Source: Blasia pusilla
Lineage: Eukaryota > Marchantiophyta > Marchantiopsida > Blasiales
Length of the DNA stretch: 64,000 nt
Reading direction: 5' to 3'
NCBI GenBank assembly: GCA_050084515.1
Contig: CM114272.1
Span: 11,098,001 to 11,162,000 of the forward strand
Position numbers and translations under genes: made by a program. The stretch's first letter is position 1. Each line of letters begins with the position of its first letter. This document shows, one piece after another, positions 1-12,100 of the stretch. The notes under the pieces were generated by a model. It searched no databases, had not been told where the DNA came from, and saw nothing but the letters and a program-made list of their open reading frames with translations.

Positions 1-900
1 GTGAGGTGAAAAAGCGGGGGTCTGACGGACAGTCAGTCACCATCTTCCGGGCCGACTGAATTTAATTCCTACTGCACATTACTGGACCGGATATTATTCG
101 ACTAGACGAAAAGTTGTGTCCGTTAGGTGGTGACGATCAGAACGAGACAGCTCTCTAAATCTATCGCGGAACGAAGTCAACTATGTCGAAGCCAGCACAG
201 TTAGTCCATACGCATCTTTCCAGAGGATTTCAACGGTTTCAGGGAAAGCGTCCACCGACGGGATGAAGACGAACGTTGTCAAGGCGGAAAAGGCCTAGTT
301 TTGCGAAAACAGAGCGCACAATATGCAGTCTCGACCCAAAATGCATCACTCAAAACAACCTGTGCGTCGCAACTAGCGTTGAAATATCCAACCACATTCA
401 AAATTTCCACGTGTACTTCCAATAAGGAATGCTCATGATCGAAGAAGTACCACCAAACGACTAGGGCAAGAGAGACTGCAACCACAATGAAACACAGCGA
501 AAGATGCATCACGAGAATCTTATTTCACAAAGAAGGTGACACAACATAAAGTCGTTATGTTGACAATGCCCTGAATAGTGAATAGTTGCAGACCCAACAT
601 CCTCTTAGCCCAATGAGCTGTGCCATCCCATGGGATACAATACAAGAAGCCAACCTATAATATAATCGATCCAATGGGATGGAACAAGCCCATGATATGA
701 GCATATATTATAAGCCTACCAAGAAATGCCTACCGCTTTTAGACAATCCCATCTCAAAGGATGCGACATCCACACTAACATTTGAGAGAGCTCTAATAGA
801 TTGTGGACCATCCATCCAGAGAGATGGCACGTCATGCCAGTTTAAGGGTAAACCAACACAAACTATTGATCAGACTGTTTATCCCGGAAATGCAAGAAGC
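1..900. other. Downstream flank of the DRB gene, no supported gene
   Basis: This stretch lies beyond the stop codon of the DRB gene, so its right part is probably that gene's 3' UTR. A 77-codon open frame on the minus strand (279-512) begins with a hydrophobic stretch resembling a signal anchor, but it matches no family I know and could be chance. I see no repeat or RNA gene here. Confidence 0.4.
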
Positions 901-2763
901 TCAGAGACTAAGCTGGCTGAGAACTTGACGAGTAGCTGCCTCCCCTTCCGTGGAATCGTTCTCCGAATCCTCAGGTTCAGGGCGGCGTGGAGGAGCAGCG
1001 CTCACAGTCACCATTTGACGGACTCGCACCGGTGGGGCTAATCCATGACCTGTGGGAAGTCGCCGACCACCGGCCATACCGTGGGCTTGCATGTTCCACC
1101 ATTGTGGCGTACTGTTGGACCACATCATGGTGTTGAAAGTGCTGGGCAAAAGAGATGGACTCCGATCCTTGTCACTGTTGTCGCTGCTGTCAGCTTCAGC
1201 CTTCGGTTTGGGAGTATCTCCTCGTAGCCATTCATCTTCGTCTCTTTGGTGTTCTTCCAAGGGTAAAGGGACCTCGTGCGGGTCTCGCCGCTTGGATAGA
1301 GGAACGGGACCCGTATTAACACGTCCTCCGACATTTACAATGCTGCTTACGGCCCGGCTCGCAGCAAGGGCTTCTCTGGAGAGCCCAACAGGAGAATCAC
1401 GAATTGGAGAAGAGGTAGAAGAGTGGGTACGTGGGGCCACCATTGTCCGGTAAGGAGGGCCGGATTTAAGAAGGGCGTTTGCATGTGGCTGGTTGTGCAA
1501 GTATCGCTGCCCTTGTATCGAGTCTTGCGCTACATCCACAGGAATCCAAGGACCGGAATGATATTGACCCACCGCCGACCCCGCAGCTGACTGAACCGCT
1601 CCGTCCCGCGCATTCACGAGACGTACTCTACCTGCCGTAACAGGAACCATAGATGGGGCAGACTGCGCATGCTGCGCGCTCGAGGGAGGTAAGACTTTCT
1701 CCTCCTTCCCATAGACAATAGCCAATGCCCGCGCTATGGTGTTCTGCTCTTGTTCCTCAGTAACCTCGACCTCGGGCATAGAAGATGTTGACATAAATTT
1801 CACAGCAACTGCAAACGGGAGCAGACAGTTAGCTATGAAGATCGTCCATTTCCAAAGATACGATGACTTCATCTTGGTTGTTTAAGCGAAGGTCGGAGAG
1901 ATGACATTTGAAATCATACGATCAGGTATCCGAGACTCTACTGTTCATCAAATCAGCCACATAGTCGCTATAAAACTATAAACTACCGTAAACATCTAAA
2001 ATCGAAGGAATCCATATACCTCACTCTTGACCCTAAAGGGTGAAGGTAGTTGGCGATTCAGCGAGGTGTATACACCCATACATCCTACCAACAAAACAAC
2101 GCTTTCACTAAACTAGAGAATCAGGTGATTGATTCTAGACCTCAAAAAAAGGGTGAAAGGTAGGAAAGTTCGTACATAGCTTCAATGCAGACCATGCCGC
2201 CATGGCAGCATTCTTTTCGGCTTGTTTTTTCGTCTTCGCAGCTTCACCGTCGAACTTCATACCAGCGAGCTCTACCTGGCAAGTAAAAACTGGCAAATGT
2301 CCAGGTCCTGATCGTGTGGTCGTGTACACTGGTAGAGAAACGCCTGCTCTCTGGGCAGTTTCTTGTAACAAGTTCTTGCATACTCCCGTCTCGTCCTGCA
2401 AAGAAGGATAATAAAGAGTTGGGTATTCAGTACGGTCCTGCACAGATCGGAAGCCTCCGAAAAAACAAGAGGCATACATATGAACTGAGATGCCTTAGCA
2501 TCGGGCGATGTTCTTACCAAAATTCTGGCGGCCAGAGATTGAGAAGGGCCCCGTCGGGACAGCGTGTTCAGAGCGACCTCCGCAGCGGCGTGCTCTGCTT
2601 GACGCAGAGTGCTGCAGTAATTGGGACTCTCAAAAATCTCCCCATTAAAGTTCACGGTGGCTTTAAATCTGGGGGCATGGTCGGGACCTTCCCGAATGCA
2701 GGCATAGGCTGGTAGGTTGAAGCAGCTCCTCTGAGCAAGCTCTTGCAGCTGGTTCTTGTACAT
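901..2763 (-). CDS. Plant DRB-type double-stranded RNA-binding protein (two dsRBMs)
   Basis: Three coding exons on the minus strand: 2763-2518, 2395-2176 and 1808-901, giving 457 residues. The donors are GTAAGA and GTACGA, the acceptors TTTGCAG and GTTTGCAG, and phase is kept throughout. The protein starts MYKNQLQELAQRS, the usual start of plant DRB proteins. The first dsRBM is at about residues 1-70; the second (about 87-155) has the basic KKQAEKNAAMAAW helix that contacts dsRNA. An EEQEQNTIARAL segment follows, then a long Ser/Pro-rich, probably disordered tail. Near the C terminus APPVRVRQMVTVSAAPP matches the tail motif of the DRB2/3/5 group. Proteins of this family bind dsRNA and assist small-RNA pathways; the exact subgroup here is inferred. 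A CAG two bases before the ATG suggests an intron in the 5' UTR. The tail, about 300 residues, is the least certain part. Confidence 0.9.
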
Positions 2764-3970
2764 ACCTGCAAAGATACCCGAGGAACGAAAGCAGCGTTAC
2801 ATCTCAATGTCAGGGGCTTGTGTGAGAAGGCACAAGGACCAAGTGTACAGAAAGTCATCGGCCATAGTCTTCTCTAGAGTGTACATGGTCCCTCACTTCG
2901 CCACCAGGCGCCGTTCATCGAACGTGATGATCGAGAAAATTGAACCTTCCAGGCTGCGAACTTCCCCACGGAACTCTCTGGCGGGCTTGAAGACCTTCCA
3001 CTTCCTGGTCACTATTGGGGTAGCATTCCGAGACCGATGCACCTGATGATATCTATTTCCTCTAGCCGGGTGTGAGTACCTGCTGTCGATTGCAGATATC
3101 ATCATCAACCAACTCTGCCGGACTCAATGGAGCGTATATGACCTACCAGCACTCTGGAAGCTGTCGTTGTCCTTCGCCGAATCTTTCAGAGAAAGGCGTG
3201 ATTGATACGATGTGACATACATAGCAAAACTCAGTCTAACCTAAACGCACTATCTACCCAGACAAAGAGCGCACATTAAAGCACGAAACAAGCAGATACT
3301 GACACTTCAGCCTGTAGGTAGAGAGAACCTCCGGCACGATAAGTCGGGCTCCAAGGGAGGGACCTGTTCTCTTTCGCACGGATGCCCAAGACCAAACTGC
3401 CACGACGGTTCTCAAACCCACAAGCCTCAAGCGACATTCCACTAGAAAGTGGAGAAACCCAGACAACCATCGAGACAGAAATCACTACAGACCAGACTCT
3501 CGAGTGCAAACCTTTTAGCCCCCCACCACCACCTCCTTCCATGGCCACGTATCTCACCTCTGGTAAAGTCCGACTGCACCTTCGTAAGGTGCGTCCTTCA
3601 CCACATGAGCCGCCTCTCAGCCTTCCTCCACCACCATGTACTGCAACCTCCCACTCAATCGCTACCCTTTCCCTTCTGGAACACTATGCCTTCCTTACGC
3701 CTTCCCTGTGTATCCTAACCAAGATTCCTGTTCCGAAATACCAAAGCCGCCTCCCTGCCTGCCTACTCCACTCAGTGAGGTTCTCGGACGAAGAAGCGGA
3801 AGCAGAGCTCGCCGTAAAGCAACGAAGAGACCCTTCAGAAGCAAGAGGTTAGAAAAAAAGGATCTTGCTTCCTTGAATCCACAATATAACTTAAATGTTG
3901 CTGTAGTCGGAACTTCCGTTGGAGGGTGAAGCGATCAAAGGTGGCACTGGCAAGCAACGAGTGTATGTTC
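2764..3970 (-). promoter_or_regulatory. Probable 5' UTR intron and upstream region of the DRB gene
   Basis: Read on the minus strand, a pyrimidine-containing tract ending TTTGCAG sits two bases before the DRB start codon, which is a good acceptor for a 5' UTR intron. I cannot place the matching donor or the transcription start with confidence. Open frames here on either strand (for example 3382-3852) are proline/serine-rich, low in complexity and unrecognised, so I do not call them genes. Confidence 0.35.
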
Positions 3971-4008
3971 GAGAGGGGGAAGGAGGGGGAGAGGGAGAGG
4001 GAGAGACG
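3971..4008 (+). repeat. Purine-rich GGGAGA/GGA tract
   Basis: An almost uninterrupted G/A run with repeated GGGAGA and GGGGGA units, followed by further purine-skewed sequence to about 4350. It lies upstream of the DRB gene, whose coding strand sees it as a CT-rich tract. It may be a GAGA-type promoter element or simply low-complexity sequence. Confidence 0.6.
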
Positions 4009-4359
4009 GACATGAAATGAGGAGGGGAGAAGGGCAAAGAAGTACGCGAGGAAGAATGGTACAGACAGAGCGCAAGTGCGCTACTTCGTTCCTTGCGCGC
4101 TCTCCTTCGTCCGTCTCGACGTGATGGACGAAGGGAGGAAATTTTTCTCTCGTGTGGCAGATAATGGGAGAAGTGGAGAGGATGGGACCGGGGGCGGAGA
4201 AGAGGGCGGGACGGGGTCACGCCGAGAGAGATAGAAGAGTGGGCGGGAGAGAGGAGGAGGAGACAGACCGGGACATAACCGGGGAGAGCAATAACAAAAA
4301 GCTGGAAGAGGAGAGACAAGAGAAGAAAACAGTGAGACTCCTAGAGCGAGTGTAATGCC

Positions 4360-6200
4360 CCACGCGTGCGGGACGGTCCTTCGGGCGGCCCTGCTCTGAC
4401 GCTCGCACGCGCGCTCTCTCTTTAGGCGCCACTGCGCGGTTCACCGCACGGAACCTTTCATTCCACTCCCAGTGCTACTCCAACCATCTCACGCTTGCTT
4501 TCGACATCCATCCGCTATGACATATGGTATCTGGCGAATGTTATGTTGACATTTGCGTCAGTGACGTTGCCACCTTACCACCTTCTCTCCCGCACATCAT
4601 CACATCCTCCTCCTTCGCACCATGCCCCGTCCCCTCGTTACAAGAACTCTCCCCCCAGCCTTAAGTTCTTCTACGGAATTCCTCCATGGGGCACACCGTT
4701 AAGACGTTTAGCTTAACGCCTTTTACAGCCTGGTGGAACCCGGGATTGGCTGGGCCCTCTCTCGTACTACTCCGACTACGTGTATGGAGGGTTGTGATAA
4801 TGTGTATTATTTATTGCTGGGTGGGAATCCAAGATTTCTTAGATGGTCGGCCGTTGTTGGACATTATGTCACTGGGATTTACTCTGGTTTTCGTGGTTAC
4901 CATTTTCGCCTTCGTTAAGTTCTCTCCCCCACCCCATTCCTAACTCTCCCTAAGGACTCGAGTCACTCGACTGGGGCTATTTCCTACGACATCCTTGAAT
5001 GGTGGACCATGACTCGGTCGGGTCCACTGGAGCTATTATTGATGGAGAAACGGATTCCCTTGCTTCGGGGTGACGAGTCCCATTGTTGTTGTTGTCGTTG
5101 TCGTTGTGGAGGGCAAAATATGCGGACCTCGCACTCAATGAAGGGGACGAGTTATTATTACGCGAGCGAACGGCTCTATACGCAATAGCCGGACGGAGCT
5201 AGCGCAGTTACCCTTGCGTTCTGCGTTTGACGAAGTACGCGGGCGGACCTTGCATGCGACGAAGCAACTAACTGCTCATTTACGCGGCTAAACGTCTATG
5301 CCATAGGCGGACGGGACGGACCCGCTCCGACTTCGCATAGCGTGTGCGATTATTACATGTTCGTTCGTTTGACATTTGGACGCAAGGGCCCGTTTCTTGC
5401 AGGCTTCCATTCATTCGCTCGGAATTTATTGAAGCAGGTGCTCAGATATTTCTGGGAAGTTCTTATCAAGACAGATTGTTTGCTTGGTATGTTCACGATG
5501 CTTTTGGAAGTTCTTATCAAGACGGATTGTTTACGAAAGTCCAGGCCGTTCCTACTTCCTGGGGCGGGGACGGCGGGAGGAAGGATGGAGGGCGTAGGGG
5601 ACGAAAAGAGACGTGCTACATGTCGAAACGGAGAGCGTGACGAGAGCTTCGTTTTGATCCGGACCTTGCTGCATGGCGTGAAGTATTTTTATTTTTATTC
5701 ATCTTTTTAGAATTCGGTTCATATTAGGGTTCCAAATGTGAATATTAGGGCTTAGCTTATTGTCATTTGGAGAAATTTCCCAAGGTAACGTCCTCTATTC
5801 ACCCACCCTTCCCCTCCTTTCCCAAGTCCTTTCTTGTTTGTCGTATTTGTCGTATGTGCTTCTCATTTTGGTTCGATTCACGTTTGTATTTGTTACCCTT
5901 CCCGTACATACACTTTTCTTCTCATCTATTTTATCTCGAACGGCCCATGATCTTTTCACACTCTTAGCAACTCTCGTATTCATGAGTTTATTTTTGGGGG
6001 GGTTGGGACTAGAAGTCCTAGGTGATGTCGGTAGGTGAGAGTTTATGTTAGAGGGAGCATTACCGTGGGACGGGAAGAGAGTGGTTTGCCGGGACCGCTC
6101 GTTCGAATGGGGATGACAGGATGTTATTGACGGGGATTGTCGCACGATTTTATTGGAGGGGCCATGTCCTCTTCTTGGTGAGTTGCATCCATGCCTCGAC
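4360..6200. other. Intergenic region, no gene recognised
   Basis: The composition is mixed. There is a short TTG/TCG microsatellite at 5083-5107 and a 51-bp-period duplication at 5455-5532. Open frames at 4686-4943, 5342-5710 and 5760-6038 match no family I know. The right part may hold 5' sequence of the non-LTR element that begins near 6.2 kb, but I cannot define its end. Confidence 0.4.
5455..5532 (+). repeat. Two-copy direct repeat, period 51 bp
   Basis: The segment ggaagttcttatcaagac followed by (a/g)gattgttt occurs at 5455 and again at 5506, with one substitution. The spacer between the two copies is unrelated. Confidence 0.8.
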
Positions 6201-6249
6201 CGCATCGGCTCCCGTGTGGGGACCGTGGGTCGTCTAGTCGGGATACTAA

Positions 6250-6690
6250 ATGCCCATGTTGTCCCCGAATTCTTCACTCGTCAGAATTCGGAACCACTTA
6301 GCGGCTAAACATCCTGACTTTGATAGATTTGGATGGGTGGTCCCTCCTGTCAACCATGGATGCTCTCCGGTGCTTCCCGCATCATCGCCCCCTCCTGAGG
6401 CATGGGAGTGGTTGAGGTCCCACCAGGGCAGCATTATAGGTCTCTTCGAGACACGTTTTCCCTGCCCGAGGTTGTTTCATAGGATCCCCCATGCTATTCG
6501 GGACGACCTCCGCCACGCATTCCTCCTTCCCCTCGCTAGGATCGCCCTTGATCCTATGGATGAGCTCTCGTGGTACCTACTACTTCTCCTTCCACGATGG
6601 TGTCTTCGTTACACTCGGGGAGGGAAGGCCGGTCATAGAGAGGTTATAGCGCGTTGTTTGCTGTGGCTCATTACCGAGCGGTTCTTTCTA
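6250..6690 (+). pseudogene. N-terminal part of the non-LTR retrotransposon protein
   Basis: The frame contains NHLAAKH, resembling the His half of a C2H2 finger. A Cys-rich CPCC just upstream in another frame could supply the Cys half. AWEWLR, RFPCPRLF and LLLLPRWC follow in the order I associate with the region before RT in this plant element family. After about 6690 the frame loses resemblance, and the next recognisable motif is already the RT catalytic box, so most of the RT fingers and palm appear deleted. Confidence 0.55.
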
Positions 6691-6713
6691 CATTGGAGGC
6701 TTTCCCGGGTTGC

Positions 6714-7420
6714 ATGTTCCCTTCGCTGGCAGATGATACTCATATTGTTGGTCCTGGAGATCTGGTTGTCCCTGCATTCGAGCACTTTTCAAAGACTGAT
6801 TGGCACGTGTCGGCCTGGCGGTGAAGGTGGGGAAGTGCAAGGCTTGGTCTCCATCAGGCCTACGTGATGATCTACATTTACCCGACGGCTTCTTGCGACC
6901 TGTCGGAGGGCTTCGAGTCTTGGGAGTACCGCTCGGGAGCCAGGACTTTGTATCGACTTTCGTGGCAGCGGCTCTCACCAAGGATCTTCTCCACGTTGAT
7001 GATCTTACGAGGATTGGTGACCCTCAAGTCGCCGGCATTCTCTCTTCTTGTTTTGCTCGAGACCTGGTTACCTCACTAGAATCTGGACATCTAGTCACCT
7101 TTCTTCCCTATATAGATCCTTTGATAGGAAGCTCATGCAGGTGTTTGGGGATCTTCTAGGACCCGGCTCCTTAGAGTGCCCCATGGGGGAGTTAGCTCGT
7201 AGACAGGCCTCTTGGCCGATTTCTTTTGGTGGAGTAGGTCTTCTCGACCGAGTTAGTGGCGCCCTCCGCTTTTTTTTAGGGAGTTGGGCCACAGTGGCAC
7301 CCCTCCTTTGCTCCCGATTTTTGTTAGAGATAGACCGCTCCTTCTACACTACGTCTCCCTGGTCGAGGATGGCTCTTTCCCACTTCGAGTCTTCACTCAC
7401 ACTTGTAGAGATTCCTTGAG
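6714..7420 (+). pseudogene. Reverse transcriptase fragment with ADD catalytic box
   Basis: A short frame reads FPSLADDTHIVGPG; the two catalytic aspartate codons are 6732-6737. The product then continues in other frames: 6800-7159 with KCKAWSPSGL and LRVLGVPLGS, then 7048-7419 with PGSLECPMGELARRQASWPISFGGVGL. These are the RT motif C and the thumb/post-RT segment of a non-LTR element. At least two frame changes are needed to follow the protein, so this is a relic. Confidence 0.65.
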
Positions 7421-7527
7421 TTGAGGCGAGCCGTTCTCCCCACTTACTCCTCCTTAGTTACCTCCGGTCGATCTGGGCTCCAATCTTCCTTGATGGAAGC
7501 CCACTTTGAGGCGTTTTTAGAGGCACT

Positions 7528-8044
7528 ATGTCCGCGAGAATATCCCCATGGAGGTTAGGGCCCAGATTCGCTCTTGCTCGGAAAGGGGCGGGCTCATGGG
7601 TAGGGGCGCGCCCCCTTCTCCAGGCTTTCCGTATCGCACCACTTACCTATACCACAGCGATGCGATTCCGCTTGGGCCTCCCCCAAACATCGGTGGTTGG
7701 TTCGACACACTGCGAGTGTCGCCGGAGCCTGGATCCACTTGGTGTGCATTTGGCACGCTGTCGATTGGGGTGAGAGGATAGCCACTCACGATGCAAAGGC
7801 GGGATATCATGTTCGTATTGCTCGGGAGAGTGGCTTCCATGTGCAGAGAGAGAGGCACTACTCCATGCGGGATTCCCTCATTCGTGCCGATCTCTACATG
7901 ACACGTGAGGCTGAGGTGGTTGTGGCGGACGTGGTAGTCACAGATCCTACGCGGGAGGCAGTGCGAGCCCAAGTGGTGGCCCAAGGGCGAATGCTACAAG
8001 GAGGCGGCGGCGGCGGCGGCGGCGAAGAAGACACATATCTCTGA
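7528..8044 (+). pseudogene. CCHC zinc finger and restriction-like endonuclease (RLE) remnant
   Basis: One frame (7528-7773) ends with CECRRSLDPLGVHLARC, a Cys-Cys-His-Cys pattern. A second frame (to 8044) carries GERIATHDA, then RADLY and VVVADVVVTDP. The order CCHC, R..THDA, (R/K)xDL and a beta-strand with a central Asp is that of the RLE domain of R2-type non-LTR elements, which nicks target DNA to prime reverse transcription. The switch of frame near 7750-7780 shows an indel. The end runs into a GGC microsatellite coding for glycine, probably a later expansion. Confidence 0.55.
8001..8021 (+). repeat. GGC trinucleotide repeat
   Basis: About seven GGC units in a row near the end of the endonuclease remnant, giving a glycine run in that frame. 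Confidence 0.85.
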
Positions 8045-8435
8045 TCGACTACACGAGGACACATCTTCATCCCCTGGCCATAGAGATGTATGGGGCTATG
8101 GGGGAGAGGTTCGACTCGTTCTTACGGATCGCGCCCATCATCTCCACTCGAGAAATGGGTTGTCCTTAGCTCTGCGATTCTGTCAGATTGTAGGCGGCTG
8201 GTCTCCATAGCGTTGCGGCGTGCCCAGGCTAATGGGATTTTTGGGCGGGCTCAGTGTGGGGGAGACGCCGGCGCTAGAGGCCCACTTAGTAGTAGTCATA
8301 GCTCTCTTTTGTTGTTGATATTGTCTCTGCTTTGTTGGTGAGTTTCGTTGTTAGGGGAATGCCCCCTTCTTCCTTTTCTGGTCCTGTTGTGGCCTTCAGG
8401 TTTTGACTCTTTGAGTCCCCCTCTTTTGTACTTCC

Positions 8436-8450
8436 GATGGGTTTTCCATC
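8436..8450 (+). other. GATGG-loop-CCATC stem-loop near the non-LTR 3' end
   Basis: GATGG, a five-base loop and CCATC form a small hairpin preceded by CTCTTTTGTA. Related copies occur at 25512, 27573, 27741 (minus) and 27853 (minus), so this is a conserved part of a repeat tail and not chance. In non-LTR elements a 3' hairpin can serve as the RT recognition site; that role is inferred here. Confidence 0.6.
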
Positions 8451-8469
8451 ACTCGTTATTATCGAAGTG

Positions 8470-9170
8470 CATCTTTGTTCTTCTTTTGGGGGTTCTCCGT
8501 AAGGAAGTAGTCGTATAGCGTACGTACGACGATGTATTCTTCCTAAACTGTCGAGATTGGAATGAGGACTGCCAACGAAATTGGCATTCCGAGAACGCCA
8601 TTTCTTCAAAAACGCTCCCTTAAAATCGCTTTCAATTCGTTTATCGTGATCTTATCAATGGACCAGTGGGAGCCTTATTTGAGTCTCTTCCGATAAATCA
8701 TAAATCTCTCATTCCTTCCTCACCAACTTTTAACAACATTTTTTCCGTTTTCTAACACGTAAAATTTTCATCTTATCCACTCAAAAGTCCCTATTTTCTT
8801 CTCGTAACATCTTCATCTAGTGTTACACACGTGCTTTCAAGGTCATGACTCCCTCCTTCAAGTTTATTCACCGTTCCTATTGTCTACTCAATTCCCATGC
8901 TCCTTTGGTAATGTATCCCCAAACCTCTTGTTCCCACACGGCTACACACATTCTTTCCTCTAGTTGGGTAAGGATGACTGTGTAGAAATCTCGTATGAAG
9001 ATTTTGGGATTTTCCAATCATGTCTTTCATTACTTCCAATTTTAGGTAAGTGTTTACCATAATCTTAAGTAGTCTTTAAATGTCATACACATATACTTTA
9101 TCAATCAAATGTAAAAAGTAATAACATAAAGCTTTGTTTATTGTTCTTAGGTTTTTCTTATAAACAATGC
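8470..9170. other. AT-rich sequence, nothing recognised
   Basis: The sequence is AT-rich without a credible open frame. It separates the non-LTR relic from the large inverted repeat. The true left end of that inverted repeat may lie inside this stretch. Confidence 0.4.
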
Positions 9171-12100
9171 TACATTTATGAGGGAATTACGAAGAATTTA
9201 TTCTCCTCTTTATCATATTATTGTGGAATTTTATGTCCATCCTAAACATATCACCATCATCCATGATGATGGAGGGTTAGCTGGGAGCGTCTGATGCAAT
9301 CTTCATTGTAAGGTTAGCACTTAAGAGGCAAAGAAGTTTGACTCTAATACCTACTGCAAAAAATCCAAAATATGGGAGGTTCCTACAACAATATTTTTAT
9401 CATTTCAAATGCTCTTGACTCTTGCTCAAACGTGCAAAATTCTTCTCTATGTATGTTTGTCGTGCGTCCAAAGCCTTGATTCAACAAATTTGACCATCCC
9501 CTCATAACTACGTAAATGACCAAGCGTCGAAAAGAGGGTTAATGACTTCCTCCACAACATTAGGATCTATTGCACGAGTAGCGTAGAGGTGACCCATAAA
9601 CATACCTTGCATATGTAGAGCATGACCTCATCTAATATATAACTCTCTGCCGTACTACCCACCATAAGAGCATGGTTTTATTATCAAGCCTTCAATCAAC
9701 ACATCTAACAAAACATATTTTCATTGACGAGATACCACTCTTGATATACCAACCTCTCTCCCCAAATAGATAAGGCAATCAATCTTCCTTGCTGCGGCAA
9801 GACCCTTTCCAAGAGTGTTGCAATCACAACCACCTCCAACGACCTCCATGCCATTGTGATCCTCCTAAAATATCCCCTTCCTGCATTCCCATCTACCCAC
9901 GTACATTGGAACAAGATTAGGCAAGGATACTAGCTTTAAAAAAATTGTAAATGTTTAAGGTCATCGTTGCTTAAGTACCCTAATAGAGTTAAAAATTATT
10001 TAAAATATTCTGATTTTATGTGTGTTTCCTCCTTGAGTTTTGGCTATGCCACCCTATGCATAGATATGGGTAGCATATCTTGAATCTTTTGATGGGGGTC
10101 TTGGATCGTGAATCCCTTGCGTACCATAAGTGCTTGCGTTGCATCCGGAAAGGTTGTTTGCAAGTAAGGAGTGTATCCAAAGGGAATATGGGTTGAGACA
10201 AAAAAAAATTTATCCACACCATTGCAATCCTCCTAATAAATCCCCTTCCTACATTCCCATCTACCCACATATATTGGAACAAGATTAGGCAGGGCTATTA
10301 GGTCTAAACAATTGTGTCAATGTTTAGGGTCATCATTGCCCAAGTACCCTGACAAAGTTAACCATTACTTAAAATAAGTTGAATGTATGTATGTTTCCTC
10401 CTTGAGTTTTGATGATGTCAACCCATGCATGGATATGAGTAACATGTCTTGAATCGGTTGATGGAGGTCTTGGGTTGTGAGTCCCTTATGAACCCTAAGT
10501 GCTTGCGTTGCATCTCAAAAGGTTGTTTGCAAGTAAGAAGTTCATCCAAAGGTTATATGGGCTCAGACAAATCCAAGCAAAACTTGATGCTCTAACCTAC
10601 TCAAAATCCAAGTCGTTGATGGCCTACAAACATAACCGTCTTGGTCCTAAACTAATCACACACTTAGATGTACATCCATTTCCTTGCACACTTTTTTGTG
10701 AGAACATTATATCTTTGGCGGAAAAATTGGTTCGTCAATAAACATATCTCATTGCGCTTTGTATAAGATCCTTCATGTGTTGGATGAACAGGCCCTAAAG
10801 GGTTGTCTAGAAAACAAGAAGTTTATGTTAAAAGCAACCTAAAATTTTCAGTAAAACATGGCATGATCATTATGGAGCAAATTTAGAAGTAACAAAGTAT
10901 TGGCATCTGCTCACACTCCAACAAGGTAATATGATGAATTATGACTCTAAATTGATCCCCAACCCTACACGACATACCTCACCTTTTTGCACGCAATCTT
11001 TGGAGACCAACCAGTCAACATACGTCGTCATACATAGATGGGACATTGATCAAATCTCTTGCAAAGTTCATATTGTGAGGCCCAACTTGCCAAGCTAGGT
11101 ATATGCTTTCATTGTACAAGTGGGCTAGAGAGCCTACCACCAAGTGCATGAAACCATCCACAAACCAATGGAAAGTATGCCACACCATCAAATTTTCCAT
11201 TTACAATAGTCTATATATGTGCAAAAATCGTGGAATGATGAGAATTTGACCATGAGCCTTCCCACACACATCTTCTTACATGTCATCTTAATAGCATGTG
11301 GCTCTATATGGTGGGCCCTACATGGTGGGCAAGATTTCAACGATTACATATAACCCAATAAATATACAAATTGCAAGGGAATGAATGTGAAATCTTGTAG
11401 TCTAGTCCCACATGGCTTATTGATTCTCGTGCAACATGTTGTCAGAGAAAGCGTTCCCTTTTGGTGGGATTCCATCATATAATAGGTGGAACGACACAAC
11501 CATGAACGCATTTGATTTTGAAGTTGGGAATTTATCTCGTAAGTTCATAAGAAGCAAGAAAATAACCACACTTGATGTCTTAACATCCTCCTTTAATAGA
11601 ACTCATGCCTCATTGTCTAGATGACCTCCATATGCATCAACCGCGATGTTAGAGAACTTGTCATGAAGCAAAGGAAATATTTGTAAAGAAGCATAGCATA
11701 GAATGTGTCTTTTTGCATGCATTTTAAAATAACATGCACGGTGTTTTTTCATAGACCTACCCCATTAACAATTAACAAATATCTCATGACCTATCTCAAT
11801 GGTTATAGTAGCAATGGTGGAAATATAAAAAAAAATATTCCTACAACAACCCAGATTGCTAGTATCGTCCCTCCAAATGGTGCCACTTGGCATTCCCCTC
11901 ATGGCAAGGACTAGATGAATGTATGCACACATCCATGTTATTGTTTGATATGGGATCATCGTCAATCGTCAACATACTGTCGATGATGAGAGCCTCTAAC
12001 ACTAACCATGTGCGGGGAAAATAGATAATCTAAGAAATCTTGAGCCCTTCTTACCAACTCCCTCCATGTAGTATATGACTATATATCACCAATATTTTGA

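Larger units (their letters stand above)
6200..8466 (+). mobile_element. Decayed R2-like (RLE-type) non-LTR retrotransposon
   Basis: Pieces of one retrotransposon protein are spread over all three forward frames in the expected order: a possible C2H2 finger and N-terminal region, an RT catalytic segment, the post-RT region, then a CCHC finger and a restriction-like endonuclease. A 3' stretch contains a GATGGGTTTTCCATC stem-loop. Several frameshifts, stops and an apparent loss of most of the RT core mean it cannot be active. Family assignment rests on motif order and my recollection of similar plant elements. The left boundary is uncertain and no target-site duplication was identified. Confidence 0.7.

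Noticed and set aside
679-1453. Plus-strand open frames of up to 133 codons
   Set aside because: They lie antisense to the last exon of the DRB gene, whose protein and splice sites are clearly real.
3891-4444. Minus-strand open frames of 142 and 75 codons
   Set aside because: They arise from a purine-rich tract and encode Ser/Pro/Arg low-complexity sequence without any motif.
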